Below, piece by piece: positions 1-9,219 of a DNA stretch of 64,000 bases. The translations under genes were made by a program, and so were the position numbers. Source of the stretch: Pseudomonas graminis (GTDB lineage Bacteria > Pseudomonadota > Gammaproteobacteria > Pseudomonadales > Pseudomonadaceae). Where the stretch lies: the NCBI RefSeq assembly GCF_001705435.1, contig NZ_MDEN01000064.1, forward strand, positions 296,473 to 360,472, written 5' to 3'. The notes beneath the pieces were generated by a model that saw only the letters and a list, made by a program, of their open reading frames with translations, was not told the origin of the DNA and ran no database searches. How positions within the stretch are numbered: position 1 is the stretch's first letter; every line of letters starts with the position of its first letter.

Positions 1-2010
1 CACCGCTACACGAATCTGCAGGACAAGCTGCTGGCGGGTGAAGTACACAACCCTGGGGTCCTCCTCTCCCGGGATCTGGGCTTCGAAGCGGACTACGACA
101 ACCGCGAGCGTGTCATCCGCGTCGATTGGGCTTTCTTCGCTCGCACGACCGCCAATCCGCAGCACTACTGGTGGTTGTTGACGGCACTGCTCCACGAATT
201 CGGTCACCACATCGACAACGTCCTGCGCCGGGAACTGACCGATGAGCACGCGCCAGTGGCAACCGATGCACCGTTCGAAGAGGGCCATCTGTTTACCTTG
301 TGGTTGACCGAAACAGTCTCCCCGTCGCGAGACGACATGACCTTCGCCACGTATGCCGAAGAGACCTCCACCGAGCGTCATTACGCGATTTCCTGGAAGC
401 AAGCCTGCGAAGCCATTCGCGACTATCTGGCCTCGACCGATCTGCGCTTCGAGCCATCGCACGCCCATTCTGATCGTGAGGCGTTCGAAGCGGGCACTGA
501 CACCAAAGGCAGCACTCACCAGACGATCGAATGGGTGCTGCAGGACTTCAAGCTCAGCCGAATGGAAATCGACGCCGTTTACTTCGGCAACTGGTTACGG
601 GATTACTCTCAGGTCGTTGATCCCAAGATCACCCGCGCGGCGGACATGCCGGGCGAATTCCCGGCGACGCTGTCGCGCGACGCCTGGACCCGTCTGGTCG
701 ACGTGCTGGCGGCGAAAAAATTCATCGACCTGCGGATGCGCTACCCGAACGAAATGAAGGTCACGCCGGAGAAGCTGGGTGTCTATCGGCCGACGGAGCA
801 CATCGACAATCCGTTGGTCATCGATCCGCCGTTCCCGGACCCGAAAGTGCGTGATCCGGACTTTGAAGCCTGGGTGCTGCCCGGCGACCCATCCCTGGGT
901 GCCGAGCTCGCCACGTCGATGAAGCGCTACATCGGTAATGCGGTCGGCTACATGGAGCAGGAGCTGCGGCTGGCCATGAAACACGGCCGTTCCCTCGACG
1001 GCCTGCGCAGCTTCGGCGCCGCACTGCATGTGGTCGAAGACTTGTTCGCCCATTCGAACTTCGTGGAGCTGAGCCTGATCAAGGCCGGGCATGTCAGGGT
1101 TCTGCCGTGGACAACGCCTGTTCACGTCAAATGGAATCTGCCCCTGGTCACAGGCACGTTCGGGGCCACCGACGTGGTCGCCAGTCTGGCAGGCCCCCTG
1201 GGCAAGATCCTCTTCTCCACCGAAGAGCTGCAGTTTGAAATCTCCCAGCCGGGTTATCGCTCGGACCGGGACAAAGTGATGCTGATACTGCTGAGCGAAC
1301 ATCCCGAACAGGCTTACTTCACTGCATTCAACGCGCTGCTCACGGCCAGGGACGGCATGGTGACGCTCGCTCAGGCGGTCGGTGTGGATACGCTCAGGCT
1401 CTACCGCTGGCTGCTCAACACCCCGGCAGCCATTTTGATCAATGCTTACAACAGCGCAGCGCAAGGCGTTCTGACCTGGATCGGCAACAGCGTCGACGAT
1501 GCACAAACGCTGCTGGGCAGCGATCCAAACGAAGATCCAGACATCGAGCCCACCCACTCACAACTCTCCAAGGATCACGCTGAACACCCGCTTCACGATC
1601 TGGCGGCGCTGCTTGCCACCGAAGCCGTGCGCAGGGTCGCGCGTTCCATGGTCGACTACTGGGAGGGCAAACCTGGCGCAGACCCGGTCGCTGTGGCATC
1701 GGCCTTCTTTTGCCACCCGGCCGACAGCGAGTGGCAATACCCGATCGTCAACGCATGGGCGGCCAGCAATCCGGCGGAAGTGGCGCGCAGTGAATCAAAG
1801 AGTGAGCTGGACAGAACCCAGCAGTTGGCGATCGACGAGCTCCGCGCCATTCAGAACACGCTCATCAAGGACAGTCAGAACTACCTGAATGAGGTGCTAA
1901 ACACCAAGCTGCCTGCGCCGTCACGCCTTCAGCGGTATCTGGAGGAAGGGTTCATGAAGCTGGCGTCCGAAACCACGTGGTGGAAAGACCTGCAGCAAAT
2001 CATCAAGTAA
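1..2010 (+). CDS. Het-C-like protein with N-terminal HExxH motif (5' truncated by window)
   Basis: The reading frame is open from the first base, so the true start lies upstream and 669 codons are visible. Near the visible N-terminus is HEFGHH (nt 193-210), a zinc-metallopeptidase-like HExxH signature. From about nt 540 the protein has features of the Het-C family: YFGNWLRDYSQ near nt 575-607 and ALHVVEDLFAHSNF near nt 1021-1062. The second resembles the metal-ligand helices of zinc-dependent phospholipase C/S1-nuclease-like all-alpha folds. No signal peptide can be judged because the start is missing. Het-C was first described as a fungal heterokaryon incompatibility protein, and bacterial members are common in Pseudomonas; their role is not settled. 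The gene ends 112 bp before the dipeptide cluster on the same strand, with no clear terminator. It could be a secreted membrane-active effector, but that is inference. Confidence 0.72.
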   Translation, partial: HRYTNLQDKLLAGEVHNPGVLLSRDLGFEADYDNRERVIRVDWAFFARTTANPQHYWWLLTALLHEFGHHIDNVLRRELTDEHAPVATDAPFEEGHLFTLWLTETVSPSRDDMTFATYAEETSTERHYAISWKQACEAIRDYLASTDLRFEPSHAHSDREAFEAGTDTKGSTHQTIEWVLQDFKLSRMEIDAVYFGNWLRDYSQVVDPKITRAADMPGEFPATLSRDAWTRLVDVLAAKKFIDLRMRYPNEMKVTPEKLGVYRPTEHIDNPLVIDPPFPDPKVRDPDFEAWVLPGDPSLGAELATSMKRYIGNAVGYMEQELRLAMKHGRSLDGLRSFGAALHVVEDLFAHSNFVELSLIKAGHVRVLPWTTPVHVKWNLPLVTGTFGATDVVASLAGPLGKILFSTEELQFEISQPGYRSDRDKVMLILLSEHPEQAYFTAFNALLTARDGMVTLAQAVGVDTLRLYRWLLNTPAAILINAYNSAAQGVLTWIGNSVDDAQTLLGSDPNEDPDIEPTHSQLSKDHAEHPLHDLAALLATEAVRRVARSMVDYWEGKPGADPVAVASAFFCHPADSEWQYPIVNAWAASNPAEVARSESKSELDRTQQLAIDELRAIQNTLIKDSQNYLNEVLNTKLPAPSRLQRYLEEGFMKLASETTWWKDLQQIIK

Positions 2011-2122
2011 TAAGCTTATGAATTTCCGAGGCTTGTTGCCCGAGTGAGCCGTGCGGCATTCTTGGCTGTCTATCATCCTGTCGATGAATTCAGGCATGAG
2101 TGCCGCACTTAATGAGGTTCAC

Positions 2123-3721
2123 ATGGACACATCCTTCAAACCCCTGCTCTTGGCAGCGGCTATGGCACTTTGCGTTCCTTCGGTCCAGGCGGCCAGCACC
2201 CTCGTGTATTGCTCGGAAGCCAGCCCTGCCGGTTTCGATCCCAGCCAGTACACCAGCGGCACCGAGTTCGATGCGTCAGCAGAGACCGTCTTCAATCGCC
2301 TGACCCAGTTCAAGCGCGGCGGCACAGACGTCGAGCCTGGCCTGGCAACCCAATGGGACGTGTCCGACGACGGCTTGACCTACACCTTTCACTTGCGGCC
2401 TGGCGTGAAATTCCACACCACGGACTATTTCAAACCGACCCGCGACTTCAACGCCGATGACGTGCTGTTCACCTTCAACCGCCTGCTGAACCCGGATGAC
2501 CCGTTCCGCAAGGCGTACCCGTCCGAGTCGCCGTACTTCACTGACATGGGCATGAACACCACCATCAAGCAGGTCGAAAAGGTCGACGATCAGACCGTCC
2601 GCTTCAAGCTGAACAACATCGATGCCGCGTTCATCCAGAATCTGGCAATGAGCTTCGCCTCGATTCAATCGGCTGAATACGCGGCGCAACTGATCAAGCA
2701 GGGCAAGGCTGGCGACATCAACCTGAAGCCGATCGGTACAGGGCCGTTCGTGTTCAAGCGCTATCAGAAAGACGCGCAGATCCGTTACGTCGGCAACACG
2801 GAATACTGGAAGCCGGAGGACGTGAAGCTCGACAACCTGATCTTCTCGATCAATACCGACGCCGCCACCCGCCTGCAGAAACTCAAGACCGGCGAATGCC
2901 AGATCAGCGGGTATCCGCGCCCGCAGGACATCGAAGAAGCGCAGAAGGACCCGAACCTCAAGGTGCTGAGCCAGGCCGGTTTCAACCTGGGCTTTCTGGC
3001 GTACAACGTGACTCATCCCCCGCTCGATCAACTGAAGGTGCGTCAGGCGCTGGACATGGCCATCGACAAGCCGGCCATCATCAAGGCGGTGTACCAGGGC
3101 GCCGGGCAGTTGGCACAGAACGCTCTGCCACCGGCGCAGTGGAGCTTTGATCCGAACATCAAGGACGCGCCCCACGATCCGGCAAAAGCGAAGCAGCTGC
3201 TCAAGGAGGCGGGCGTTGCACCGGGCACGCAGATCAACTTGTGGGCGATGACCGTGCAGCGCGCGTCCAACCCGAACGCGCGCATGTCGGCGCAGATGAT
3301 TCAGTCGGACTGGGCGAAGATCGGCATCAAGGCCAACATCGTCAGCTACGAATGGGGCGAGTACATCAAGCGCGCCAAGGCGGGCGAGCATGACGTGATG
3401 ATCTACGGCTGGACCGGTGACAATGGCGATCCCGATAACTGGCTCGGCGTGCTGTACAGCTGTGGCGCGGTCAAGGGCAGCAACTACGCCAAATGGTGCA
3501 ACCCCAGCTACGACAAACTGGTGACCCAGGCCAAGCTGACCAGCAACCGCGATGAGCGCATCAAGCTGTACCAGCAGGCGCAGAACATCCTGAAAAAGGA
3601 CGTGCCGATCACCCCGATCGCCAATTCCAAAGTATTTCAGCCGATGCGCAACGAGGTTCAGGATTTCAAACTCAGCCCGTTTGGCCTGACCCCCTTCTAC
3701 GGCGTCAGCCTGACCAAATAA
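2123..3721 (+). CDS. dppA: Dipeptide/peptide ABC transporter periplasmic binding protein, DppA-type (first of four)
   Basis: Family 5 extracytoplasmic solute-binding protein (532 aa) that captures peptides for the DppBCDF permease. The ATG at 2123 is preceded by GAGG (2114-2117) at 5 nt spacing and begins a clear Sec signal peptide ending VQA before ASTLVYCSEASPAGFDP; an in-frame extension back to 2051 lacks a ribosome site. Family landmarks are FNADDVLFTFNR (about residue 112), PIGTGPFVFKRY, VRQALDMAIDK and WGEYIKRAKAGEHD (about residue 411), followed by GWTGDNGDPDNW. It is closely related to the next two binding proteins. A hairpin followed by TTTT lies just downstream, suggesting separate expression control within the array. 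Confidence 0.92.
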   Translation: MDTSFKPLLLAAAMALCVPSVQAASTLVYCSEASPAGFDPSQYTSGTEFDASAETVFNRLTQFKRGGTDVEPGLATQWDVSDDGLTYTFHLRPGVKFHTTDYFKPTRDFNADDVLFTFNRLLNPDDPFRKAYPSESPYFTDMGMNTTIKQVEKVDDQTVRFKLNNIDAAFIQNLAMSFASIQSAEYAAQLIKQGKAGDINLKPIGTGPFVFKRYQKDAQIRYVGNTEYWKPEDVKLDNLIFSINTDAATRLQKLKTGECQISGYPRPQDIEEAQKDPNLKVLSQAGFNLGFLAYNVTHPPLDQLKVRQALDMAIDKPAIIKAVYQGAGQLAQNALPPAQWSFDPNIKDAPHDPAKAKQLLKEAGVAPGTQINLWAMTVQRASNPNARMSAQMIQSDWAKIGIKANIVSYEWGEYIKRAKAGEHDVMIYGWTGDNGDPDNWLGVLYSCGAVKGSNYAKWCNPSYDKLVTQAKLTSNRDERIKLYQQAQNILKKDVPITPIANSKVFQPMRNEVQDFKLSPFGLTPFYGVSLTK

Positions 3722-3763
3722 TCAGGACAAACCAACAGCGAAGTAACACTTGATGACCGAAGC

Positions 3764-3796
3764 GGGTGCAATCGCCACGTTGCGATGCACCCTTTT
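3764..3796 (+). terminator. Rho-independent terminator-like hairpin after the first dppA
   Basis: GGGTGCA (3764-3770), one bulged A, TCGC (3772-3775), a six-base loop, then GCGATGCACCC (3782-3792) and TTTT (3793-3796). An 11-bp stem with one bulge and a short U tract is terminator-like. It separates the first and second binding-protein genes. Confidence 0.6.
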
Positions 3797-3913
3797 GGTG
3801 CTGCAAAGATATCGATATGCGACACGCAAACGTTCAAGAGCGTCAGAAATTACACTTATGCGACATTCGTGTACGTTCGTGCCACTGTTTGTCACCTCGC
3901 TGGCGCCAACATC

Positions 3914-3942
3914 TTGCTTTGGGTATGGCGCCTGCATAAGTA
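3914..3942 (+). promoter_or_regulatory. Candidate sigma-70 promoter for second dppA
   Basis: TTGCTT (3914-3919) and TAAGTA (3937-3942) are separated by 17 bp, about 60 nt upstream of the second binding-protein start and downstream of the hairpin at 3764-3796. The -10 match is weak, so this is tentative. Confidence 0.3.
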
Positions 3943-4004
3943 TCCGTGGGACAGGCTCAAAAGGCCGTACCCTCAATCAAAAAATGACAACAACTGAGGC
4001 CACC

Positions 4005-5633
4005 ATGCTCAAAAAAGCGGTCATTCCGTTTCTTCTCGGCGCAGGTTTGATCGCCAGCGCTCCCTTCGCCCATGCAGCATCGAGTCTGGTGTTCTGCTCC
4101 GAAGGCAGCCCTGCTGGTTTCGATCCAGGTCAATACACCACCGGTACCGACTTCGATGCTTCGGCCGAGACCGTTTTCAACCGTTTGAGCCAGTTCGAAC
4201 GTGGCGGCACCGCTGTCATTCCAGGCCTCGCCACCAGCTGGGACGTTGCCCCGGATGGCCTGACCTACACCTTCCACCTGCGTGAAGGTGTGAAATTCCA
4301 CACCACGCCCTACTTCAAACCGACGCGTACCTTCAATGCCGATGACGTGCTGTTCACGTTCAACCGCATGATCAACAAGGACGACCCGTTCCGTAAGGCG
4401 TACCCGACCGAATTCCCGTACTTCACCGACATGGCGATGGACACCAACATCACCAAGATCGAGAAGGTCGACGATCACACCGTCAAAATGACCCTCGGCA
4501 CCGTCGATGCTGCCTTCATCCAGAACCTGGCGATGAGCTTCGCCTCCATTCAGTCCGCTGAATACGCCGCGCAGTTGCTCAAACAAGGCAAACCGGAAGA
4601 CATCAACCAGAAGCCGATCGGCACTGGCCCGTTCGTGTTCAAGAGCTACCAGAAAGACTCCAACATCCGCTTCACCGGGAACAAGGACTACTGGAAGCCT
4701 GAAGACGTCAAAGTCGACAACCTGATTTTCGCCATCACCACTGATGCCTCGGTTCGTGCGCAGAAGTTGAAGAAAGGCGAATGCCAGATCACCGCCTACC
4801 CACGTCCGGCTGACCTCGCTCCGCTGAAGGCTGACCCCGCGCTGAAGATGCCTGATCAGGCCGGCTTCAACCTGGGCTACATCGCCTACAACGTGATGCC
4901 GAAGATCAAGGGCGAAGACAAGCCGAACCCGCTGGCTGACCTGAAAGTACGTCAGGCGCTGGACATGGCCGTCGACAAGAAAGCTATCATTGACGCGGTG
5001 TATCAGGGCGCAGGCCAACTGGCCACCAACGCCATGCCGCCGACCCAATGGTCCTACGACACTACGATCAAAGATGCACCGTTTGATGTCGCCAAGGCCA
5101 AGGACCTGCTCAAGCAGGCGGGCGTGAAGGAAGGTACCGAAATCACCCTCTGGGCGATGCCGGTTCAGCGTCCTTACAACCCGAACGCCAAGCTGATGGC
5201 CGAGATGCTCCAGAACGACTGGAAGAAGATCGGCATCAACGCCAAGATTGTGTCCTACGAGTGGGGCGAGTACATCAAGCGCGCCAAGGCGGGCGAAAAC
5301 GGCGCCATGCTGATTGGCTGGAGCGGCGACAACGGTGACCCGGACAACTGGCTGGGTACTCTGTTTGGCTGTGACGCCCTCAACGGCAACAACTTCGCCA
5401 AATGGTGTGACAAGCCGTTCGATACCTTGATCCATCAGGCCAAGGAAACCACCGATCAGGCCAAACGCACCGAGCTGTACAAGCAGGCTCAACATCTGCT
5501 CAAAGATGCCGTGCCTATGACCCCCATTGCTCACTCGACTGTTTATCAGCCAATGCGCAAGGAAGTTCAGGACTTCAAGATCAGCCCGTTCGGTCTGAAC
5601 TCGTTCTACGGCGTCAGCGTCAGCGGCAAGTAA
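4005..5633 (+). CDS. dppA: Dipeptide/peptide ABC transporter periplasmic binding protein, DppA-type (second)
   Basis: 542-aa family 5 peptide-binding protein. The ATG at 4005 has GAGG at 3996-3999 (5 nt spacing) and starts a signal peptide ending AHA before ASSLVFCSEGSPAGFDPGQY. An in-frame extension back to 3750 would put about 85 unrelated residues before the signal peptide and was rejected. It shares nearly every block with the first and third copies (FNADDVLFTFNR, PIGTGPFVFK, VRQALDMAVDKKAI, GDNGDPDNW). It carries a short insertion near residue 300 (MPKIKGEDKPNPL) that the others lack, and the divergence from its neighbours suggests a different peptide preference. Confidence 0.92.
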   Translation: MLKKAVIPFLLGAGLIASAPFAHAASSLVFCSEGSPAGFDPGQYTTGTDFDASAETVFNRLSQFERGGTAVIPGLATSWDVAPDGLTYTFHLREGVKFHTTPYFKPTRTFNADDVLFTFNRMINKDDPFRKAYPTEFPYFTDMAMDTNITKIEKVDDHTVKMTLGTVDAAFIQNLAMSFASIQSAEYAAQLLKQGKPEDINQKPIGTGPFVFKSYQKDSNIRFTGNKDYWKPEDVKVDNLIFAITTDASVRAQKLKKGECQITAYPRPADLAPLKADPALKMPDQAGFNLGYIAYNVMPKIKGEDKPNPLADLKVRQALDMAVDKKAIIDAVYQGAGQLATNAMPPTQWSYDTTIKDAPFDVAKAKDLLKQAGVKEGTEITLWAMPVQRPYNPNAKLMAEMLQNDWKKIGINAKIVSYEWGEYIKRAKAGENGAMLIGWSGDNGDPDNWLGTLFGCDALNGNNFAKWCDKPFDTLIHQAKETTDQAKRTELYKQAQHLLKDAVPMTPIAHSTVYQPMRKEVQDFKISPFGLNSFYGVSVSGK

Positions 5634-5654
5634 TACGTCCAGATGACCACTCGG

Positions 5655-5678
5655 TCGCGTTGCCCCAAGGCGACGCGA
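5655..5678 (+). terminator. Hairpin after second dppA (weak terminator or mRNA-stabilising stem)
   Basis: TCGCGTTGCC (5655-5664), loop CCAA, GGCGACGCGA (5669-5678): a 10-bp stem with one G-T pair. No run of T follows, so intrinsic termination is uncertain. It begins 22 bp after the stop codon. Confidence 0.45.
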
Positions 5679-5984
5679 TCGCGTTGTTATGTGCTCGATC
5701 GTTAAATGAAATTGACTATCGTTAGATGCGTAGCGATTGGCGGCTAGCGCCTGTCCGACAGCCCCTGCCTACTTACGATAAGCACTTTTCCTACAAACTT
5801 TGAAGCACGCGTAACTATGGACTGTGGGGCGCCAGAGACATACCTTCTGACAAGCCGCAAATACAGTCCGTTGTCTATCTTGAACAGTGAGATGTATCAG
5901 GTGTTGACTCTCCATTTGCGCAAACGATTGCCATGGATTGCGCAGGCATTGCCATTTAATGCGCCTCTCACGATAAGGAATATC
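5679..5984. other. Gap upstream of the third dppA, no gene seen
   Basis: This 306-bp stretch follows the hairpin at 5655-5678. An open frame back to 5817 exists in the frame of the next gene but lacks a ribosome site, and its predicted residues do not resemble the family. The segment about 5781-5812 resembles a stretch upstream of the xaxA-like gene (about 21774-21807). A promoter for the third binding protein is expected here, but I could not identify convincing boxes. Confidence 0.5.
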
Positions 5985-7586
5985 ATGCGTCCAACTATCG
6001 TTATGCCGTCACTTATTGCCGCTGGCCTCCTGGCTATGACGCCCGTTGTTCAGGCCGCCAGCAAAAGCCTGGTCTTCTGTTCGGAAGGCAGCCCGGCCGG
6101 GTTTGATATCGGTCAGTACACCTCGGGCACTGACAATGATGCCGCCGAGCCGATCTACAACCGTTTAGCCGAGTTCGCACGGGGTGAGACCACCGTGGTA
6201 CCTGCTCTCGCAACGAGCTGGGACATCTCCCCTGACAACCTGACCTACACGTTCCATCTGCGCGAAGGGGTCAAGTTCCACAGCAACAAGCTCTTCACGC
6301 CCACGCGCGATTTCAATGCCGACGACGTGCTGTTCACCTTCAATCGCATGCTGCACAAGGACCATCCATTCCGCGTGGCCTATCCGACGGAGTTCCCGTT
6401 CTTCACCAGCATGGGCCTGGACAAAAACATCAAGTCGGTGGAAAAGACCGACCCGATGACCGTAGTGTTCACGCTCAACAACGTTGATGCGGCATTCATC
6501 CAGAATGTTTCGATGAACTTTGCGTCCATTCTGTCTGCTGAATACGCTGACAAACTGATGGCTTCGGGTGATGTGCGCGACATTAACCAGGCGCCCATTG
6601 GCACCGGCCCGTTTGTGTTTCAGCGCTATCAAAAAGATTCGCAAATTCGCTACGTGAAAAATAAACAGTTTTGGGACCCGAGTCGGGTCAAGATTGATCA
6701 GTTGATCTTTGCGATCAATACAGATGCGTCGGTGCGGGTTCAAAAACTCAAAAAGAACGAGTGTCAGGTCACTTTGAATCCGCGCCCTGCGGACGTTGAA
6801 TCGATCAAAGAGGACAAGAACCTGAGGGTCATCGAAAAGCCTGGGTTCAACCTCGGATACATTACCTACAACGTCCGCCATGCCCCGCTGGACAACTTGC
6901 AGGTTCGCCAGGCGCTGGACATGGCGGTGGATAAGAAAGCGATCATCGAGGCGGTGTACCAGGGCGCCGGGCAACTGGCCCAGAACGCCATGCCACCGAC
7001 GCAGTGGTCTTACGACGACACGGTCAAGGACGCGCCCTACAACCCGGAAAAAGCCCGCGAGTTGCTGCGCGCCGCCGGCGTCAAGGAAGGCACCGAACTG
7101 ACCCTGTGGGCGATGCCGGTCCAGCGCCCTTACAACCCCAACGCCAAGCTGATGGCCCAGATGCTCCAGGCCGACTGGGCCAAGGTGGGCATCAAGGCGA
7201 CCATCGTCAGTTACGAGTGGGGCGAATACCTCAAGCGCAGCAAGAACGGCGAGCACGACATTTCGCTGATCGGCTGGACCGGCGACAACGGCGATCCGGA
7301 CAACTGGATGGGCACGCTGTACAGCTGCGCGTCCATCGGCGGCAATAATTACTCGATGTGGTGCGACGAGAAATACGACGCCCTGGTCAAGGCGGCCGTC
7401 TCGAACACCAACAAAGACCAGCGGATCGCGCTGTACAAACAGGCTCAGCATTACCTGAAAGAACAGGTGCCCATTACGCCGATTGCCCACTCGACGGTGA
7501 TTCAGCCGATGCGCAAGGAAGTGCAAGGTTTCCTGGTGAGCCCATTCAACCGCAACAACTTCTCGGGCGTCAGCATCGCCGACTGA
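5985..7586 (+). CDS. dppA: Dipeptide/peptide ABC transporter periplasmic binding protein, DppA-type (third)
   Basis: 533-aa family 5 peptide-binding protein. The ATG at 5985 follows AAGGAA (5975-5980) and starts a signal peptide ending VQA before ASKSLVFCSEGSPAGFD. All blocks of the two upstream copies are present (FNADDVLFTFNRM, PIGTGPFVFQRYQKD, VRQALDMAVDKKAIIEAVYQGAGQ, WGEYLKRSKNGEHD). Its position directly before the OprD-family porin matches, from memory, P. aeruginosa PA4500 (dppA3) next to opdP. Codon use looks ordinary, so the array probably arose by old gene duplication rather than recent transfer. Confidence 0.92.
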   Translation: MRPTIVMPSLIAAGLLAMTPVVQAASKSLVFCSEGSPAGFDIGQYTSGTDNDAAEPIYNRLAEFARGETTVVPALATSWDISPDNLTYTFHLREGVKFHSNKLFTPTRDFNADDVLFTFNRMLHKDHPFRVAYPTEFPFFTSMGLDKNIKSVEKTDPMTVVFTLNNVDAAFIQNVSMNFASILSAEYADKLMASGDVRDINQAPIGTGPFVFQRYQKDSQIRYVKNKQFWDPSRVKIDQLIFAINTDASVRVQKLKKNECQVTLNPRPADVESIKEDKNLRVIEKPGFNLGYITYNVRHAPLDNLQVRQALDMAVDKKAIIEAVYQGAGQLAQNAMPPTQWSYDDTVKDAPYNPEKARELLRAAGVKEGTELTLWAMPVQRPYNPNAKLMAQMLQADWAKVGIKATIVSYEWGEYLKRSKNGEHDISLIGWTGDNGDPDNWMGTLYSCASIGGNNYSMWCDEKYDALVKAAVSNTNKDQRIALYKQAQHYLKEQVPITPIAHSTVIQPMRKEVQGFLVSPFNRNNFSGVSIAD

Positions 7587-7686
7587 TTCAAAAACATGCC
7601 TGGGGGCGCAACCACGCCCTTTGGCATCGCTTTATCCGCGTTTCGCCGGATAGGCAAGAAAATGGCCCATGGGGCCGCACCACCGA

Positions 7687-7711
7687 GCGGGCTACACCAT
7701 AAAAAGCCCGC
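7687..7711 (+). terminator. Hairpin between third dppA and opdP
   Basis: GCGGGCT (7687-7693) pairs with AGCCCGC (7705-7711) across an 11-nt loop, with an A-rich rather than T-rich flank. It may cap or attenuate transcripts between the two genes; a true terminator is doubtful. Confidence 0.35.
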
Positions 7712-7744
7712 CTCTAAAAAAGCAGCAATCGGGAGCTTCAGAAC

Positions 7745-9124
7745 GTGAAAAAAGCCAGCACCGCTGTATTCGCCTTATCCGTCCTCGCCATCAGCGTCGC
7801 GGCCCAGGCAGAGCCGACCAGTCAGGAATTCGTTCCGACCACACTGGCCACCACCAACCTCCAGGGCGAAGCAAAGGGCTTTCTGGAAGACTCGAAACTG
7901 ACCGGTTCGACCAAGAACTGGTACGCCAACGAACTGCTGCGCCGTGGCGGCGAGTTCCGCCGCAGCGAGAACGGCGTTGTGGTCGACAGTGACCCGCGCC
8001 GGATCAACTGGGTTCAGGGCACCATCGTTGATTACAGCTCGGGCTTCACCCAGGGCACTGTCGGCTTCGCCACGCAAATGGCGGTCTACAACGCCGTCGC
8101 GCTGGACCGTGACAAAGACGACCTGATGGGCGGCGCCAACCGTACGCTGACCGAAAACAATGGTGACCCTGTTGGACAGTGGAGCAAGTTGGGCCTGGGC
8201 AACATCAAGGCGCGCGTCTCCAACACGACCCTGACCGCCGGCCGTCAGTCGATGAACACCCCGGTGCTGGCTTACATCGGCAACCGTGCGCTGCCTTCGA
8301 GCTTCGAAGGGGTGAGCGTGCTGAGTGAAGAGTTCAACAACATCTCGATCCAGGCCGGCAGCTTCGACCGCGTATCGCCACGTACCGAACAGAGCCTGAC
8401 CAAGTTCCGTTCCGAGTACACCAACAACACCGCCACCGCCGATCGAGTTGACATGGCGGGCGTTGATTACAAACCCTTCAAAAGCCTGACCACCAGCTTC
8501 TACGCGTCCAACGTCGAAGACTTCTGGCATCAGTACTACTTCGCTTTCACCCACGAACTGGGTGACCCCGATGTACTGGGCCTGAGCACCAACCTGAACT
8601 ACTACAAGACCAAGGATTCCGGTCAGAAGAAGATGGGCGAGATCGACAACGACACGTACAGCCTGTCGTTGACCGCCACTCACAAGGCGCACAGTTTCAG
8701 CGTCGCGTACCAGGAAGTCGAAGGCGACACCTACTTCGACTACGTCCACGACACCAACGCCATCTTCCTGGCCAACTCCCTGCTGTCGGACTTCAACGGC
8801 CCGAACGAGAAGTCGGTGCAGCTGAGCTACCTGCTGAACATGGCTGACTACGGCGTGCCGGGTCTGAAATTCAACATCTATCAAGCGCGCGGTTTCGACA
8901 TCGACGGCACCCATTACAAAGGCACCGCTTACGATGTCCGCGGCATGGACGGCGAAAATCACTACGAATACGGTGTCGGCTCGTCGTACACCCTGCAGTC
9001 CGGCCCGCTGAAGGCCTCCACGATGCGTGCGACCTACACCACGCACCGCGCGAGCGCCAACCAGGCCGACGGCAACATCAACGAGTTCCGTCTGGTGACC
9101 ACCATTCCATTCAACATTATGTAA
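7745..9124 (+). CDS. opdP: OprD-family outer-membrane porin, OpdP-like (peptide uptake)
   Basis: 459-aa outer-membrane channel. The GTG start at 7745 is preceded by GGGAG (7731-7735). The N-terminal signal peptide ends AQA. The mature part has OprD-family features: GFLEDSKLTGSTKNWYANELLRRGG near residue 40, RRINWVQGTIVDYSSGFTQGTVGF near residue 85, and an alternating beta pattern to a C-terminal strand ending FNIM. OprD porins are 18-strand monomeric channels for basic amino acids or small peptides. Placement between the third and fourth DppA-type proteins and upstream of dppBCDF argues for peptide import across the outer membrane, as with OpdP of P. aeruginosa. Confidence 0.9.
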   Translation: MKKASTAVFALSVLAISVAAQAEPTSQEFVPTTLATTNLQGEAKGFLEDSKLTGSTKNWYANELLRRGGEFRRSENGVVVDSDPRRINWVQGTIVDYSSGFTQGTVGFATQMAVYNAVALDRDKDDLMGGANRTLTENNGDPVGQWSKLGLGNIKARVSNTTLTAGRQSMNTPVLAYIGNRALPSSFEGVSVLSEEFNNISIQAGSFDRVSPRTEQSLTKFRSEYTNNTATADRVDMAGVDYKPFKSLTTSFYASNVEDFWHQYYFAFTHELGDPDVLGLSTNLNYYKTKDSGQKKMGEIDNDTYSLSLTATHKAHSFSVAYQEVEGDTYFDYVHDTNAIFLANSLLSDFNGPNEKSVQLSYLLNMADYGVPGLKFNIYQARGFDIDGTHYKGTAYDVRGMDGENHYEYGVGSSYTLQSGPLKASTMRATYTTHRASANQADGNINEFRLVTTIPFNIM

Positions 9125-9219
9125 TCAGCACGATCGATCGGGCCTCAAGGTGCGGTTTACCGAACTTCGTGGCCCGATACCGACTCACTTATGGCTTCAT
9201 CACTTGCGGAGTGCGTTAC

